NCBI RefSeq assembly: GCF_041725775.1
Contig: NZ_JBEUEL010000001.1
Coordinates: 124,001-188,000 of the forward strand
Reading direction: 5' to 3'
DNA length: 64,000 bases
Source of the DNA: Pueribacillus sp041725775
GTDB lineage: Bacteria > Bacillota > Bacilli > Bacillales > UBA6769
The translations under genes and the position numbers were made by a program. Positions 49,913-60,321 of the stretch are shown piece by piece. The notes beneath the pieces were generated by a model that saw only the letters and a program-made list of their open reading frames with translations, did not search any database and was not told the DNA's origin. Numbering within the stretch: the stretch's first letter is position 1; each line of letters starts with the position of its first letter.

Positions 49913-52900
49913 ATGAAGAAACTGAAGTGGGGTGCTTTATTATTTTTAATCCTCGTCTTCGTTTTATCTTCATGGCCATCGTTTTTAGCTTTTAATCAAG
50001 CAGAACAAGTAGCGACAGAGCAAGATGTTAAGAAAATGGCCGTCGCCCTTGTGAATGAAGATAGGGGGGCATTTTTTAATGATGAACAATTAGATTTTGG
50101 TCGAGAGTTTGTAAGAAGTATTGAAAAAGATAGCACTCATAATTGGTATATTGTTAGCCGCGGTGTGGCTGAAAGCGGAATTGAACAGAACTTGTACAAT
50201 ATGATGATCGTAATTCCGCATGATTTTACGGAAAAAGCACTATCGATCGATTCTGATTCCCCGGAAAAAGTACAAATTAGTTATAAAATTAATGCATCTG
50301 AAAGCGATGCAGTAAGAAGTAAAGCGAAAGAAACGGCCATTAATATTTTAAATGATTTTAATCGTCGGATTATTGATGTTTACTTTGCAAGTGTTATCGG
50401 CAATTTACAAGATGCTCAAGATAATGTGCAGGAAATTATTGAAAAAGAAGCTCGTTATACGAATGCATATAATCAAAACGTCAATAACGGACTTGCAGAA
50501 TACACGTCGCAATTCTCAGTCGTACAGGATCATTCAAAGATTTCAAGAGATAGTTTTACTAATTTTAAAGACATTCTTAAAATGTTTGAAGAAAACTTGT
50601 ACGAAGGTGTAAATTCAAACCAAAAATACGTAACGAATTTCAGCGACATGGTGGATACTCACCAAGAACATCACAACTTCACTCAAAGCGTTTACGGTGA
50701 TTTAAATACATTGCGAAATAAGATGCATCATGACGATGTTATGAATCAGCTTGATCAATTGAAATCTTCGACGGAATTTATACATAGCCAGTTTCAGCGA
50801 AAAGAAAAAACGGAAACAATCCTTACTCTTGGAACGAACATCCAAGGTGAGTTAAATAATGCTGTTAAAAAAGTAGCAGATGTAGAAAAGCAGCTTAATG
50901 ATTTACTGGCTGATGAAAATAAGGAACTTCGCAAAAAGTTAAAAGAAGTATTTGATGGCGAATTTAACGATATCTTTAAAGGGAAAGGGATTTACCGCGA
51001 GCCAAATAGAGCGGTTCTCAAGAAAATTGAAGAAGAAATTTCAAAGTTGCCTACATTAAATGAGACTGAAATTATCGAATTAGGATTTGAGTCTAGAGGC
51101 GAACCGAACACGACAACACGTTTAACGAACGTCATTAAAGTGACAAAAAAGCTTCTTAATGATGATGAATTTGGAAGTGGAAGAGGACCTGCAAATAACG
51201 AAATCCCATTAAATAAATTAGTAGAAGATGTAAAAAGGGAATTGAAAAGAACTGGAGTTACTGCAACTGATACAGTCGAGCTTCCGTTACGTGATTCAGA
51301 AGGTGAAGAGTTAACACAATTTAAATTGACTAACATTCCTGAAGAATTTTACGTTAGAAATTTAAAGTTATCAGTTGCCGACTCAAACTGGTCAAGTGAC
51401 TATAATTGGTATAATGGGCAAACGATTGAACTTCCTAAGGATTTACAAGGTGAACTTAAAGTTGAAGCAATATTTAGGCTAAAACAAAATGTTTCAGAGA
51501 TTAATATTTTTGAACCAATGACTTGGCGTTGGGAAGTTTATGAGCAAAGAAAAACAGAACAACATGGTAATGACCCACAGCCAGAACAACTAGATAATGA
51601 GAAAGAACATAACCTTGAAGATTCTGGAAGTTCTATTCATCCAATGGATAAAGAAGCTTCGGATGATACTGAAGAAGAATCCGACGGTGGGGAAGAACCT
51701 AAGGAGCCTGAACCACAGACAGAACGGATCGAAATCAAAGAAGAAATTGAAAATAATTATGCTACTCATACCGTGCAAACATCGCTTTTAGATAATAAAA
51801 AAGGTCGTTTTATTAATGAAGCGGCAGAAACGGTAGCAAGTTACGAAAGATTGTTTTCGTTGTATGAGCTTTATTTTGGTTTCGATATGACTCAGTTACC
51901 AAGCGAATTTAATGAAAAAACGCTAAGCGAATTAGCAACCGAACGATCTCTTTACTATCTGTTTAATAAAACAGATGTTGTAGACATCATCGTCGGTGCA
52001 ATTATCGATAGCATTACAGAAAATACAGCGGAACTAGTGAAGAAAGTTAACGGAAAAATAGCTAACTTTAAAAATGAACTAAACGATACTAAAAAGAACG
52101 TCAACCAAATGGTAGAGACAATTGATCAGACGAAAACAAAGGCCGAAGCTTTAAACGCAAACGTAGCACAAACGTTAGCAGATTTGGAAGAGTGGCGTGA
52201 AGAAAGCTTAAATCTTGTTGCAGGGCAGGAGCAAGTTCTACTTAATGAAGAGGAAGACATGGCGTTGATTGTCGCGCTTGATCAAGAGTTCAAAGCGTAT
52301 TTAACACAAAGTCAAGCTTTAGCAGAGCAAGCAAATTCCAATTTAACCTCCGCTGACCACGTATATGACACGCTTGAAACGATTGACAATCATGCGAAGC
52401 AAATTCAAGAAAGTGGTGCTGCAATCGTATCGAATGCAGATGCGTTATCAAAACAATTGGTCGAAAAGTTAAAGAACGACAAAAATTTTGCAGATAATTT
52501 TGTGAATGTACTTGCAAATAGTCGGATCGGAGATCGTCCGAATGAAGACTTATACAGTTTCTTATCGGAGCCGGTTAAAGTGAAAAATGATGGCATCATC
52601 ATGGCTGGTGATTCGTTAACACCATACTTTTTAGTATTGATTTGCTTTATCGTTGCACTGTTCACCGCATATGTTATTTCAACATATGATGAACGTCGAC
52701 AACAAAAAGTAATGCATGATGAAGATGCCTCACTCATGAAACGAAATTTCCCGATAACGGTAATTACTGCGAGTATTGGCATCGTCGAAGGGCTCGTCAT
52801 TTGTATCATATCAGGCTATTTACTTCAAATTAGTCAAACGAAACTCATTCAGTGGATTGGTTTAAATGTGCTCATCATGGTGACGTTGCTACTAGTTACA

Positions 52901-53212
52901 ACCTACTTACTACGACAATTGAAAATGGTAGGAATGTTTATTTTATTAATGATGCTCAGTTTGTATTTGCTAGTTACGAATGCTCTCACGAGTGACGGTG
53001 AATGGAAGTTTAGCTCGCTTAAGCAAATTTCACCTTTACAGTACATTGAATCGATGTTAGCGAAGTTTATGCAGGCAAGTGGGGGATATAGCCCAGTTGT
53101 CATAAGTCTTGCTGGCATACTCATTTTAAGTTTAATTGGAAATCTATATGTGATACAACGCTCGAAAGAGAAAGAGGTTGAATCCAATGAAGGGATGCCT
53201 GAAGCGAACTAG
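49913..53212 (+). CDS. esaA: Type VII secretion membrane protein EsaA/YueB
   Basis: A 1099-residue polytopic membrane component; B. subtilis YueB is also the receptor of phage SPP1. One membrane helix lies at about 5-22 (WGALLFLILVFVLSSWPSFL). Then comes a very long extracellular part with coiled-coil stretches and a highly acidic, low-complexity insert near 560-620 (EASDDTEEESDGGEEPKEPE). Five membrane helices lie at the C-terminus from about residue 895 on. The start is ATG 49913 with TAGGAG upstream; the in-frame GTG 49874 has no binding site. It overlaps essA by 26 bases. Confidence 0.93.
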   Translation: MKKLKWGALLFLILVFVLSSWPSFLAFNQAEQVATEQDVKKMAVALVNEDRGAFFNDEQLDFGREFVRSIEKDSTHNWYIVSRGVAESGIEQNLYNMMIVIPHDFTEKALSIDSDSPEKVQISYKINASESDAVRSKAKETAINILNDFNRRIIDVYFASVIGNLQDAQDNVQEIIEKEARYTNAYNQNVNNGLAEYTSQFSVVQDHSKISRDSFTNFKDILKMFEENLYEGVNSNQKYVTNFSDMVDTHQEHHNFTQSVYGDLNTLRNKMHHDDVMNQLDQLKSSTEFIHSQFQRKEKTETILTLGTNIQGELNNAVKKVADVEKQLNDLLADENKELRKKLKEVFDGEFNDIFKGKGIYREPNRAVLKKIEEEISKLPTLNETEIIELGFESRGEPNTTTRLTNVIKVTKKLLNDDEFGSGRGPANNEIPLNKLVEDVKRELKRTGVTATDTVELPLRDSEGEELTQFKLTNIPEEFYVRNLKLSVADSNWSSDYNWYNGQTIELPKDLQGELKVEAIFRLKQNVSEINIFEPMTWRWEVYEQRKTEQHGNDPQPEQLDNEKEHNLEDSGSSIHPMDKEASDDTEEESDGGEEPKEPEPQTERIEIKEEIENNYATHTVQTSLLDNKKGRFINEAAETVASYERLFSLYELYFGFDMTQLPSEFNEKTLSELATERSLYYLFNKTDVVDIIVGAIIDSITENTAELVKKVNGKIANFKNELNDTKKNVNQMVETIDQTKTKAEALNANVAQTLADLEEWREESLNLVAGQEQVLLNEEEDMALIVALDQEFKAYLTQSQALAEQANSNLTSADHVYDTLETIDNHAKQIQESGAAIVSNADALSKQLVEKLKNDKNFADNFVNVLANSRIGDRPNEDLYSFLSEPVKVKNDGIIMAGDSLTPYFLVLICFIVALFTAYVISTYDERRQQKVMHDEDASLMKRNFPITVITASIGIVEGLVICIISGYLLQISQTKLIQWIGLNVLIMVTLLLVTTYLLRQLKMVGMFILLMMLSLYLLVTNALTSDGEWKFSSLKQISPLQYIESMLAKFMQASGGYSPVVISLAGILILSLIGNLYVIQRSKEKEVESNEGMPEAN

Positions 53213-53702
53213 TATATTGATACTGTTTCTTTTCTTAGCCTTAGTATTACTGCTAGCATTCCCTGTGAATGCGGAAGAAACGCTGCAGCATACTGGGAAA
53301 TTACGTTTTAAACAAGAACGAATCGGTGGAAATAATGCATTATCCGGTCAGGAAATATCTGCCAATACGGAGACCGAACTTGAAAAGATTGCTCCAGAAT
53401 TATTTGATGATACAACGAAAAAAATGATTGAAACGAAACAAGTGGAACGAGATGAAGAACAAGCCGAATTAGAAAAAACCTTGTTTCTTCAACCGCATGA
53501 AGAGAATGTCGTTTTAAAGGAAACAGAAGCGGTTTTGTTTGCAAATGATTACGTCACACCTAGATTAGTTTCTGAAGCCGAAGAACATCTTGAAAGCAGT
53601 GACTCTGGTTCAACGAACACCCCGATTTTAGCAAGCTTAATCGGGGTGGCGTTAGCCATCTGTGGAGGAATTTACGCCTTTATGCGAAGAATGTTCGAGT
53701 AA
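53187..53702 (+). CDS. essA: Type VII secretion protein EssA
   Basis: A 171-residue membrane protein with an N-terminal helix (about 7-28, ILILFLFLALVLLLAFPVNA) which may be a signal peptide, a hydrophilic extracytoplasmic part of about 110 residues, and a C-terminal helix (about 146-165, ILASLIGVALAICGGIYAFM) with a short basic tail. This layout and the place between esaA and esaB identify EssA despite low sequence conservation. ATG 53187 has AGAGG nine bases upstream; TTG 53178 is an alternative. Confidence 0.8.
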   Translation: MKGCLKRTSILILFLFLALVLLLAFPVNAEETLQHTGKLRFKQERIGGNNALSGQEISANTETELEKIAPELFDDTTKKMIETKQVERDEEQAELEKTLFLQPHEENVVLKETEAVLFANDYVTPRLVSEAEEHLESSDSGSTNTPILASLIGVALAICGGIYAFMRRMFE

Positions 53703-53846
53703 AGCTTTGCAACGATTTAAATCTAAATGATCATTTTGGTGAAGGAAAGAAGTGATGTATGTTACTTTCATCGTTTTACTCGATTATGTAAGCTAACTTG
53801 AGGTTGCGTAAGATATAGTACTTCTCCTTCATCTTCTGTTAGAAGC

Positions 53847-54144
53847 TGTTCAAAAAGTCCGATAAAAACAATTCGAATAATAAATGAGCTAGCGTTTTTG
53901 TAGGAACTTCTCTAAAGAGTAAGATAAAATGTCGCAAACACAATGAAGAAATAAGTATGTCTAGCCTAGGGTCACGGACTTTCTGACGATGTTTTAAATC
54001 GTCTAGCTTATCGTTCGCTTCATATGTGCAAGGCGATATAGAAATCAGCTTGCTAGTATCGATGTCAATACGAGATAGTGTTTTTCTAAGATGAGTAATT
54101 GAAGGCGCATATTCGTTGGATTTTTTTATCCTACTTTTTGAACA
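53847..54144. repeat. MITE-like 298-bp element inside the type VII operon
   Basis: TGTTCAAAAAGT (53847-53858) and ACTTTTTGAACA (54133-54144) are perfect 12-base terminal inverted repeats flanked on both sides by AGC, a possible three-base target duplication. A partial inner copy of the end lies at about 53974 (CGGACTTTCTGAC). No coding capacity. The 83-bp element at 22996-23078 has the same termini with one change. It fills most of the 489-base gap between essA and esaB; the remaining 53703-53846 shows nothing. Confidence 0.65.
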
Positions 54145-54191
54145 AGCTTTTGAATGGGATCACTCGTCAAAATGAATTGAGGGGAACAGTA

Positions 54192-54464
54192 ATGTCAAGT
54201 AAAACACATGTTAACGTAACGTTAGATTTTCAACACTTGGGCGAATCAGAGTATGATTTACGTATCCCTATCCATCAGCCTATTAAACAACTGCTAATAA
54301 ATATCATACAGACGTTACAGTTAAACGTTTCACAATCGTCACCATGGGTCATAAAAGTACCGACGAAGCATTTACTGTTAGCAGACGACGATAAACTTAT
54401 CGATTATAAAGTGACAGATGGCGATCGATTAATCGTCATTTCAAAGGGGTCAATGAGAGAATGA
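54192..54464 (+). CDS. esaB: EsaB/YukD ubiquitin-like protein
   Basis: A 90-residue ubiquitin-fold protein, a small cytosolic component of type VII secretion. VNVTLDFQHLG, the central helix QPIKQLLINIIQTL and the final DYKVTDGDRLIVISKG are typical of YukD. ATG 54192 follows GAGGGGA. An in-frame ATG at 54099 lies inside the repeat element and is not the start. It overlaps essB by four bases. Confidence 0.92.
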   Translation: MSSKTHVNVTLDFQHLGESEYDLRIPIHQPIKQLLINIIQTLQLNVSQSSPWVIKVPTKHLLLADDDKLIDYKVTDGDRLIVISKGSMRE

Positions 54465-55759
54465 AAGAAAAAAATATAAAGATACATGATTTTGAACTGC
54501 AATTTTTAATCGAAGAAGATACGTGGCGTCTGTCGTTAACTAAGTCCCAAACGAGAGTTAGAGAAGTTAGTCAGCTCACTTTAATTAAAGAGCCATCAGA
54601 TTATTTTGTACCGGTTAAAATTGAAGATGACAATGACGCATTTACGTTTGTTTACTCGATTCCATCTCGTGCCAAAACGTGGAAAGACATTGTCAAGCTA
54701 AACCGAAATGACAAGCTTCGTTTATTGCTTAATGTTGCTCGTTTTCAAGCATGCTTAGATACGAGAACGAGCTTTTTTTTACATCCAAATAATCTTATCT
54801 TTGATGATAATCTTATTCCAAAGCTTGTATATCGCGGAATTCGTGATTACGTTCCTCCGTACGAGATGAGTGAGGAAACATTTCTTTTGCAGTATAAATG
54901 TTTAAGTATCGCCCTATTTTCCAAAAAGTTTACGTTTGATGAGCTTTATGCTGGTTCAATTAAACATATAAAAGATTCCGATTTTGAAAAAAAACTCGCA
55001 TCATTTGACGAGAACGAGTCGCTTGTAGCTTATTTGGAAAAAGAATATGTCAAAGAGCAAAAAGAAACAGAAGAAACGATGTCTCTCGTTCCAAAGAAAC
55101 GTTTCGTTCTTTTTAAGCGTCTAGCAATTTCAATGCTCGTTTTATCCGTATTATTAGCAATACCACTCGTTTATTTTAGTCTCGTTAAAGCTCCTTATCA
55201 GGAAGATCTTCTCGAGGCGCATCGTGACTTCCTTGCATCGGACTATGGAAAAGTCATTACTGATTTAAATGAAATTGATCCAGAAAAATTGCCCGATCCG
55301 GCGAAATATATTTTAGCTTATTCATATGTTATGACTGAGAAATTGTCAGAAGATCAAAAGACAGCAATTATGAACAATATTAGCTTGAAAAGCGATCGTA
55401 ATTATTTACTTTATTGGATTTATAACGGGCGAGGGAATTTTGAAAAAACGGTAGATTTAGCAAAATACATCGATGATCCGCAATTAATTATGTATGCCAT
55501 TATTAAACAAATTGAGCAGGCGAAAAATGATCCGAACTTAAGTGGCTCAGAACGTGATGAACACGTTCGCTCGCTGCACAATGAGCTCAATGATTATCGT
55601 AACGAATATGGGTTGGAAGAAGATGACGAACTCGGCTTTCCAGATCAAGAAGCTGTTCCGGCAAATACAGACAAAGACGAACAAGAACATAGGAAAACTG
55701 ACGATACCAATAAAAATAAGAAAAAGTCTGACGAAACACCGAAGAAGGACAGAAAATGA
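54461..55759 (+). CDS. essB: EssB/YukC pseudokinase-like membrane protein
   Basis: A 432-residue bitopic membrane protein. The cytoplasmic N-terminal part (about 1-215) has the fold of an inactive kinase. A single membrane helix lies at about 222-244 (AISMLVLSVLLAIPLVYFSL). The external helical part includes LPDPAKYILAYSYVM and ends in a lysine/aspartate-rich disordered tail. It binds EssC and EsaA in the channel complex. It starts on the last bases of esaB (ATGA). Confidence 0.93.
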   Translation: MKEKNIKIHDFELQFLIEEDTWRLSLTKSQTRVREVSQLTLIKEPSDYFVPVKIEDDNDAFTFVYSIPSRAKTWKDIVKLNRNDKLRLLLNVARFQACLDTRTSFFLHPNNLIFDDNLIPKLVYRGIRDYVPPYEMSEETFLLQYKCLSIALFSKKFTFDELYAGSIKHIKDSDFEKKLASFDENESLVAYLEKEYVKEQKETEETMSLVPKKRFVLFKRLAISMLVLSVLLAIPLVYFSLVKAPYQEDLLEAHRDFLASDYGKVITDLNEIDPEKLPDPAKYILAYSYVMTEKLSEDQKTAIMNNISLKSDRNYLLYWIYNGRGNFEKTVDLAKYIDDPQLIMYAIIKQIEQAKNDPNLSGSERDEHVRSLHNELNDYRNEYGLEEDDELGFPDQEAVPANTDKDEQEHRKTDDTNKNKKKSDETPKKDRK

Positions 55760-55794
55760 TCGAGGTAATGATCATCTGAGAGAGGAAGAGAAAA

Positions 55795-58700
55795 ATGGCA
55801 CAACAGATGTTGTTGTTGAGCTATGATGATGAACTGCATAAATGTCAATTGACGAAAGATGAACATAAAGAAGTAACGGTTGGAAATAACGTTTCCGATA
55901 CGGTGACATTTCAAACCGTTCCGACGAGTTTTTCTGTCAATTGGGATGGGGAAAAGTGCGAAATTGCAGAACAAACACTTCATCTCAATGATCAACTCGT
56001 CATTCATTTGGAAAATAGGCCGATGCACTTTTATTTAATTGACGGCTCGAGTTGGAAAACGTTTGATACGTCATCAAAAAGAAGCATTACATTTGGCGCG
56101 AATGACTACGATGATATCCAGATTAACGGAACGTCAGTTGATTTATTGTTATATCGAGATGCTCTAAATGATCGATTTCAACTGGAAGTGCTACGCGGTG
56201 AAGTTTATCACAATTACTTACTTTCAACTGGAAAAGTAGAGCTTCACCTTGGGGATGAGCTGTTTGTCGATGGAATCATTGTAAAAGTCGGTGAAAATCA
56301 TATTCAAGTCCTTGCTAATGAAAAACAGATATCGACAACATTAACAACGTTACATGTTACCGAATCTATTTATGATGGTGACTACCCAGATTACCACCGT
56401 TCACCACGAATTATTTATCGTGAACCTGAAGAAAAAGTGACGATTGCGAAACCTTCAAGCAAGCCGTCAAAACCGAGTGAACAGCTTGGACGACTTATCG
56501 TGCCACCGCTTGTCATGATCGCCGCTATGGTTGTCGTTTCGTTTTTTCGAGCAAGTGGAGTATATATCATTGTCATGTTAGCGATGACAGTGACAACAAT
56601 TATTTATTCTACGATCTCATATGTTAAAAATGTGAAGCAATATCGAAAAGATACGAAAGAAAGAGATGTTGAATATCGCAAGTATTTAAAACAAAAAACG
56701 AAGGAACTAAATGAAACGACTGAAGAACAACGATATGCCTTGGAATATCACTATCCAAATATTGAAGAACTGCGTGAAATGGCCGTCAATGTCCATCCAC
56801 GCATTTACGAAAAAACGATGTTCCACCATGACTTTTTAACTTATCGTGCTGGGCTGGGACAGGAAAAAGCAAGCTTTGAAATTCAATTCAATGAAGAAGA
56901 ATTTTCACTTGATAAAGATGTTCTCATTAAAGAGGCGAGGGAATTAAGAAATCACTATACAACGATTGATAATGTACCGATTGTAACAACTCTTGCGGAA
57001 GGTCCTGTCGGTTACATTGGGCAACGAAACCTCGTCCTTGAACAGTTGCAATTGCTTGTCAGTCAATTAGCGATGTTTCACAGCTATCATGATTTACAAT
57101 TTATAACGATTTTTCCAGAAGAAGAAAAGTGTGAATGGGAATGGATGCGGTGGTTACCTCATGCAAGCTTAAAAGGGATCAACGTACGTGGTTTTGTATA
57201 CCATGAACGTTCGCGAGATCAAGTATTAAATTCTTTTTATCAAATTTTAAAAGAACGAAAATTAGAACTTGAGGAGCATGGAAATAAAAGTGAAAAAATT
57301 TATTTTTCTCCTCATTTTGTTGTATTGATTACAGACGAAAAATTAATTTTAGACCATATCGTCATGGAGTTTTTCAATGAAGATCCGAGAGATTTAGGTG
57401 TTTCGCTTGTCTTTGTCCAAGATGTTATGCAGTCTTTGCCAGAACATGTGCAAACCGTTGTTGATATACGCGACGCTACTAACGGAACGATAGTTCTTGA
57501 ACAAGGTGAACTCGTGAATCGTAAGTTTACGCTTGATCATTTTCCAGAACAATTTAACAAAGAAGATATTTCAAGGTCACTTTCCCCATTAAACCATTTA
57601 CAAAATTTGAAAAACTCAATTCCTGAAAGTGTAACATTCCTCGAAATGTACGGAATTGAAAAAGTTGATGAACTAAATGTCATATCACGTTGGGAACAAA
57701 ATGATACGTACAAAAGCTTAGCTGTTCCGTTAGGATTACGTGGGAAAGATGATATTGTCAAATTAAATTTACATGAAAAGGCACATGGTCCGCACGGTTT
57801 AATAGCAGGAACAACGGGATCAGGAAAATCAGAAATTATTCAATCTTATATTCTATCCCTTTCGGCTAATTTTCACCCACATGAAGTGGCATTTCTTCTT
57901 ATTGACTACAAAGGTGGGGGAATGGCGAATTTATTCAAAAACCTCCCGCACTTGTTAGGAACAATTACGAACCTAGACGGTGCTCAATCGATGCGTGCGT
58001 TAGCTTCAATTAAAGCAGAACTTCAAAAGCGGCAACGCGTATTTGGAGAGCATGATGTCAATCATATTAATCAATATCAAAAGCTATATAAGCAAGGCGA
58101 AGCAAAAGATCCGATGCCACATCTGTTTTTAATTTCTGACGAGTTCGCCGAATTGAAAGCGGAGCAACCTGAGTTTATGAAAGAACTCGTATCCACTGCA
58201 CGAATTGGGCGTTCACTCGGGATTCACCTCATTTTAGCAACTCAAAAACCGAGTGGAGTCGTTGATGACCAAATTTGGTCGAACTCAAAATTTAAGCTTG
58301 CACTTAAAGTTCAAGATGCAAGTGACTCCAATGAAATATTAAAAACACCTGATGCAGCAGAAATTACATTGCCAGGTCGTGCATATTTACAAGTAGGTAA
58401 CAACGAAATTTATGAGTTATTTCAAAGTGCGTGGAGTGGAGCTAATTACGTTACAGATAAAGAAGATGAACAAGCCGTCGATACAACCATTTATGCAATT
58501 AATGAACTCGGGCAATATGATATTTTAAGCGAAGATTTAAGTGGACTTGGTGAAAAGGAAGACATTAAAAAAGTGCCGACAGAGTTAGAAGCAGTTATCG
58601 ATTACATCGCTGTCGTTGCAAACGAACAACAAATTGAGACGCTACCACGTCCATGGTTGCCTCCGCTTCAAGAACGGATAAGTCTACAAAAAATAAAAGG

Positions 58701-60321
58701 TGATGTAAATAGAGACGGATGGGAAAGCAATGTACTTATGCCGTTAGAACCAACGATTGGATTTGCGGATTTACCTGAAATGCAAGATCAGAAGCCATTG
58801 CGAATAAACTTGACGAAAGACGGTCATCTCGTTGTATTTTCAAGCCCAGGCTATGGAAAATCAACATTTTTACAAACAGTCGTTATGGATTTAGCGCGAG
58901 CACACAATCCAGAAATGCTCCATGTTTATTTACTTGACTTCGGTACGAACGGATTGTTGCCGCTTAAGGATTTGCCCCACGTTGCGGATACGTTTCTCGT
59001 TGACGAACAAGAAAAAATTGAAAAGCTTTTACGCAGACTTACAGAAGAAATAAAAGTTCGAAAACAAAAACTTAGTGAGTATGGAGTCGCAAATATTGAA
59101 ATGTATACGAAAGCGAGCAGTGAAAGCGTACCACATCAAGTTATTATTATCGATAACTATGATTCTGTACGTGAAGCGGACTACGTTGAGGAATTTGAAG
59201 CATTAATGACACAGATTGCACGTGAGGGCGGCGGTATCGGACTACACTTAGTTATAAGTGCGGGCAGACAAAATGCACTAAGAATGCCATTGCTTTCCAA
59301 CATCAAAACACAAGTCGCGTTGTACTTAATTGATCAGGCAGAACTTCGAGCTATCGTTGGCAAAACAGAAATCGAACCTGAAGAAATTGCAGGACGAGGA
59401 TTGATTAAGCTTGAACAACCGACGCTATTTCAAACGGCTTTGCCAGTTGAAGGAAACGATACGCTTGAAGTGATTGAACGACTTCAACAGGAAGCAAAAG
59501 ATATGCGAGAATCATGGACTGGAAGCGTGCCACAACCCATTCCGATGGTCCCTGAAACCCTTCATTTTTCAGAGTTTAAAGAATGGAAGAGTACAAATGC
59601 GATTTACGAGAATCATGGGATTAGTCTCGGTGTCGATATGATTGACGTATTACCTGTTCCGCTTTATATCGAAAAAGAATCGCCATTTGTGATTACAGGC
59701 GATGATTATTCAAAAACGATTGATTCGATTGAAATTGCAATTGATTCATATATTCATATAGGGACAGATGTCATCGTTATCGATAATGAACAATATACTT
59801 TTTCTGATTATCAAAATGAAAATTGTGCGTACGGAGAAGGCAAAGATTACTTCATGCAAATATTTGACCGATTGAAAGATTGGTTCATTAAGCGTCGTGA
59901 AGCAGTAAGTGAATTGCGAAAGCAAAATGCACCACGTGAAGAAATTCAACAGTTATATAAAGAAATGAATCTCGTAACGATTGTTATAACGGATTATGCG
60001 ATGATTCGTAGTAAATTGGACCCATCGATCGAAGAGCAATTTATTACATTGCTAGAACAATCAAGAGAATATAATCTGAACTTCATCATAGCTGCATCGC
60101 TCTCATTATTGGAAGGTTACGATCCGCTAACGAAATATTTAAGAGAATCAGGTTCAGCCCTGCTCTTTAGCGAGTTGAAAAATCAAAGTGTGTACCACGT
60201 CTCAAATCGATTGACATTTGAGAAGAATTTAGAAGCAGGAGAAGCATACTACATTTCGAATAATAAGCAGCTTAAAATAAAAGTTGCCAAAAAAGGGAGG
60301 CCATCATATGCAGGCGTTTGA
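55795..60321 (+). CDS. essC: EssC/YukBA FtsK/SpoIIIE-type ATPase
   Basis: The motor of the type VII secretion system, 1508 residues in one chain. Two N-terminal FHA domains (about 1-190) lead to two membrane helices (about 236-280) and then three ATPase domains. D1 has Walker A GTTGSGKS near 671 and the aspartates of LLIDYKGGGM near 701. D2 has Walker A SSPGYGKS near 1016 and VIIIDNYD near 1118. D3, from about 1290, has a degenerate loop (TGDDYSKTI) and is probably unable to hydrolyse ATP. AGAGAGGAAGAG precedes the ATG. The end overlaps the next gene by 14 bases. Confidence 0.95.
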   Translation: MAQQMLLLSYDDELHKCQLTKDEHKEVTVGNNVSDTVTFQTVPTSFSVNWDGEKCEIAEQTLHLNDQLVIHLENRPMHFYLIDGSSWKTFDTSSKRSITFGANDYDDIQINGTSVDLLLYRDALNDRFQLEVLRGEVYHNYLLSTGKVELHLGDELFVDGIIVKVGENHIQVLANEKQISTTLTTLHVTESIYDGDYPDYHRSPRIIYREPEEKVTIAKPSSKPSKPSEQLGRLIVPPLVMIAAMVVVSFFRASGVYIIVMLAMTVTTIIYSTISYVKNVKQYRKDTKERDVEYRKYLKQKTKELNETTEEQRYALEYHYPNIEELREMAVNVHPRIYEKTMFHHDFLTYRAGLGQEKASFEIQFNEEEFSLDKDVLIKEARELRNHYTTIDNVPIVTTLAEGPVGYIGQRNLVLEQLQLLVSQLAMFHSYHDLQFITIFPEEEKCEWEWMRWLPHASLKGINVRGFVYHERSRDQVLNSFYQILKERKLELEEHGNKSEKIYFSPHFVVLITDEKLILDHIVMEFFNEDPRDLGVSLVFVQDVMQSLPEHVQTVVDIRDATNGTIVLEQGELVNRKFTLDHFPEQFNKEDISRSLSPLNHLQNLKNSIPESVTFLEMYGIEKVDELNVISRWEQNDTYKSLAVPLGLRGKDDIVKLNLHEKAHGPHGLIAGTTGSGKSEIIQSYILSLSANFHPHEVAFLLIDYKGGGMANLFKNLPHLLGTITNLDGAQSMRALASIKAELQKRQRVFGEHDVNHINQYQKLYKQGEAKDPMPHLFLISDEFAELKAEQPEFMKELVSTARIGRSLGIHLILATQKPSGVVDDQIWSNSKFKLALKVQDASDSNEILKTPDAAEITLPGRAYLQVGNNEIYELFQSAWSGANYVTDKEDEQAVDTTIYAINELGQYDILSEDLSGLGEKEDIKKVPTELEAVIDYIAVVANEQQIETLPRPWLPPLQERISLQKIKGDVNRDGWESNVLMPLEPTIGFADLPEMQDQKPLRINLTKDGHLVVFSSPGYGKSTFLQTVVMDLARAHNPEMLHVYLLDFGTNGLLPLKDLPHVADTFLVDEQEKIEKLLRRLTEEIKVRKQKLSEYGVANIEMYTKASSESVPHQVIIIDNYDSVREADYVEEFEALMTQIAREGGGIGLHLVISAGRQNALRMPLLSNIKTQVALYLIDQAELRAIVGKTEIEPEEIAGRGLIKLEQPTLFQTALPVEGNDTLEVIERLQQEAKDMRESWTGSVPQPIPMVPETLHFSEFKEWKSTNAIYENHGISLGVDMIDVLPVPLYIEKESPFVITGDDYSKTIDSIEIAIDSYIHIGTDVIVIDNEQYTFSDYQNENCAYGEGKDYFMQIFDRLKDWFIKRREAVSELRKQNAPREEIQQLYKEMNLVTIVITDYAMIRSKLDPSIEEQFITLLEQSREYNLNFIIAASLSLLEGYDPLTKYLRESGSALLFSELKNQSVYHVSNRLTFEKNLEAGEAYYISNNKQLKIKVAKKGRPSYAGV

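Noticed and set aside
54099..54191. N-terminal extension of esaB reading through the repeat element
   Set aside because: The extension has no family similarity and no binding site, while ATG 54192 has a strong one and gives the normal YukD length.
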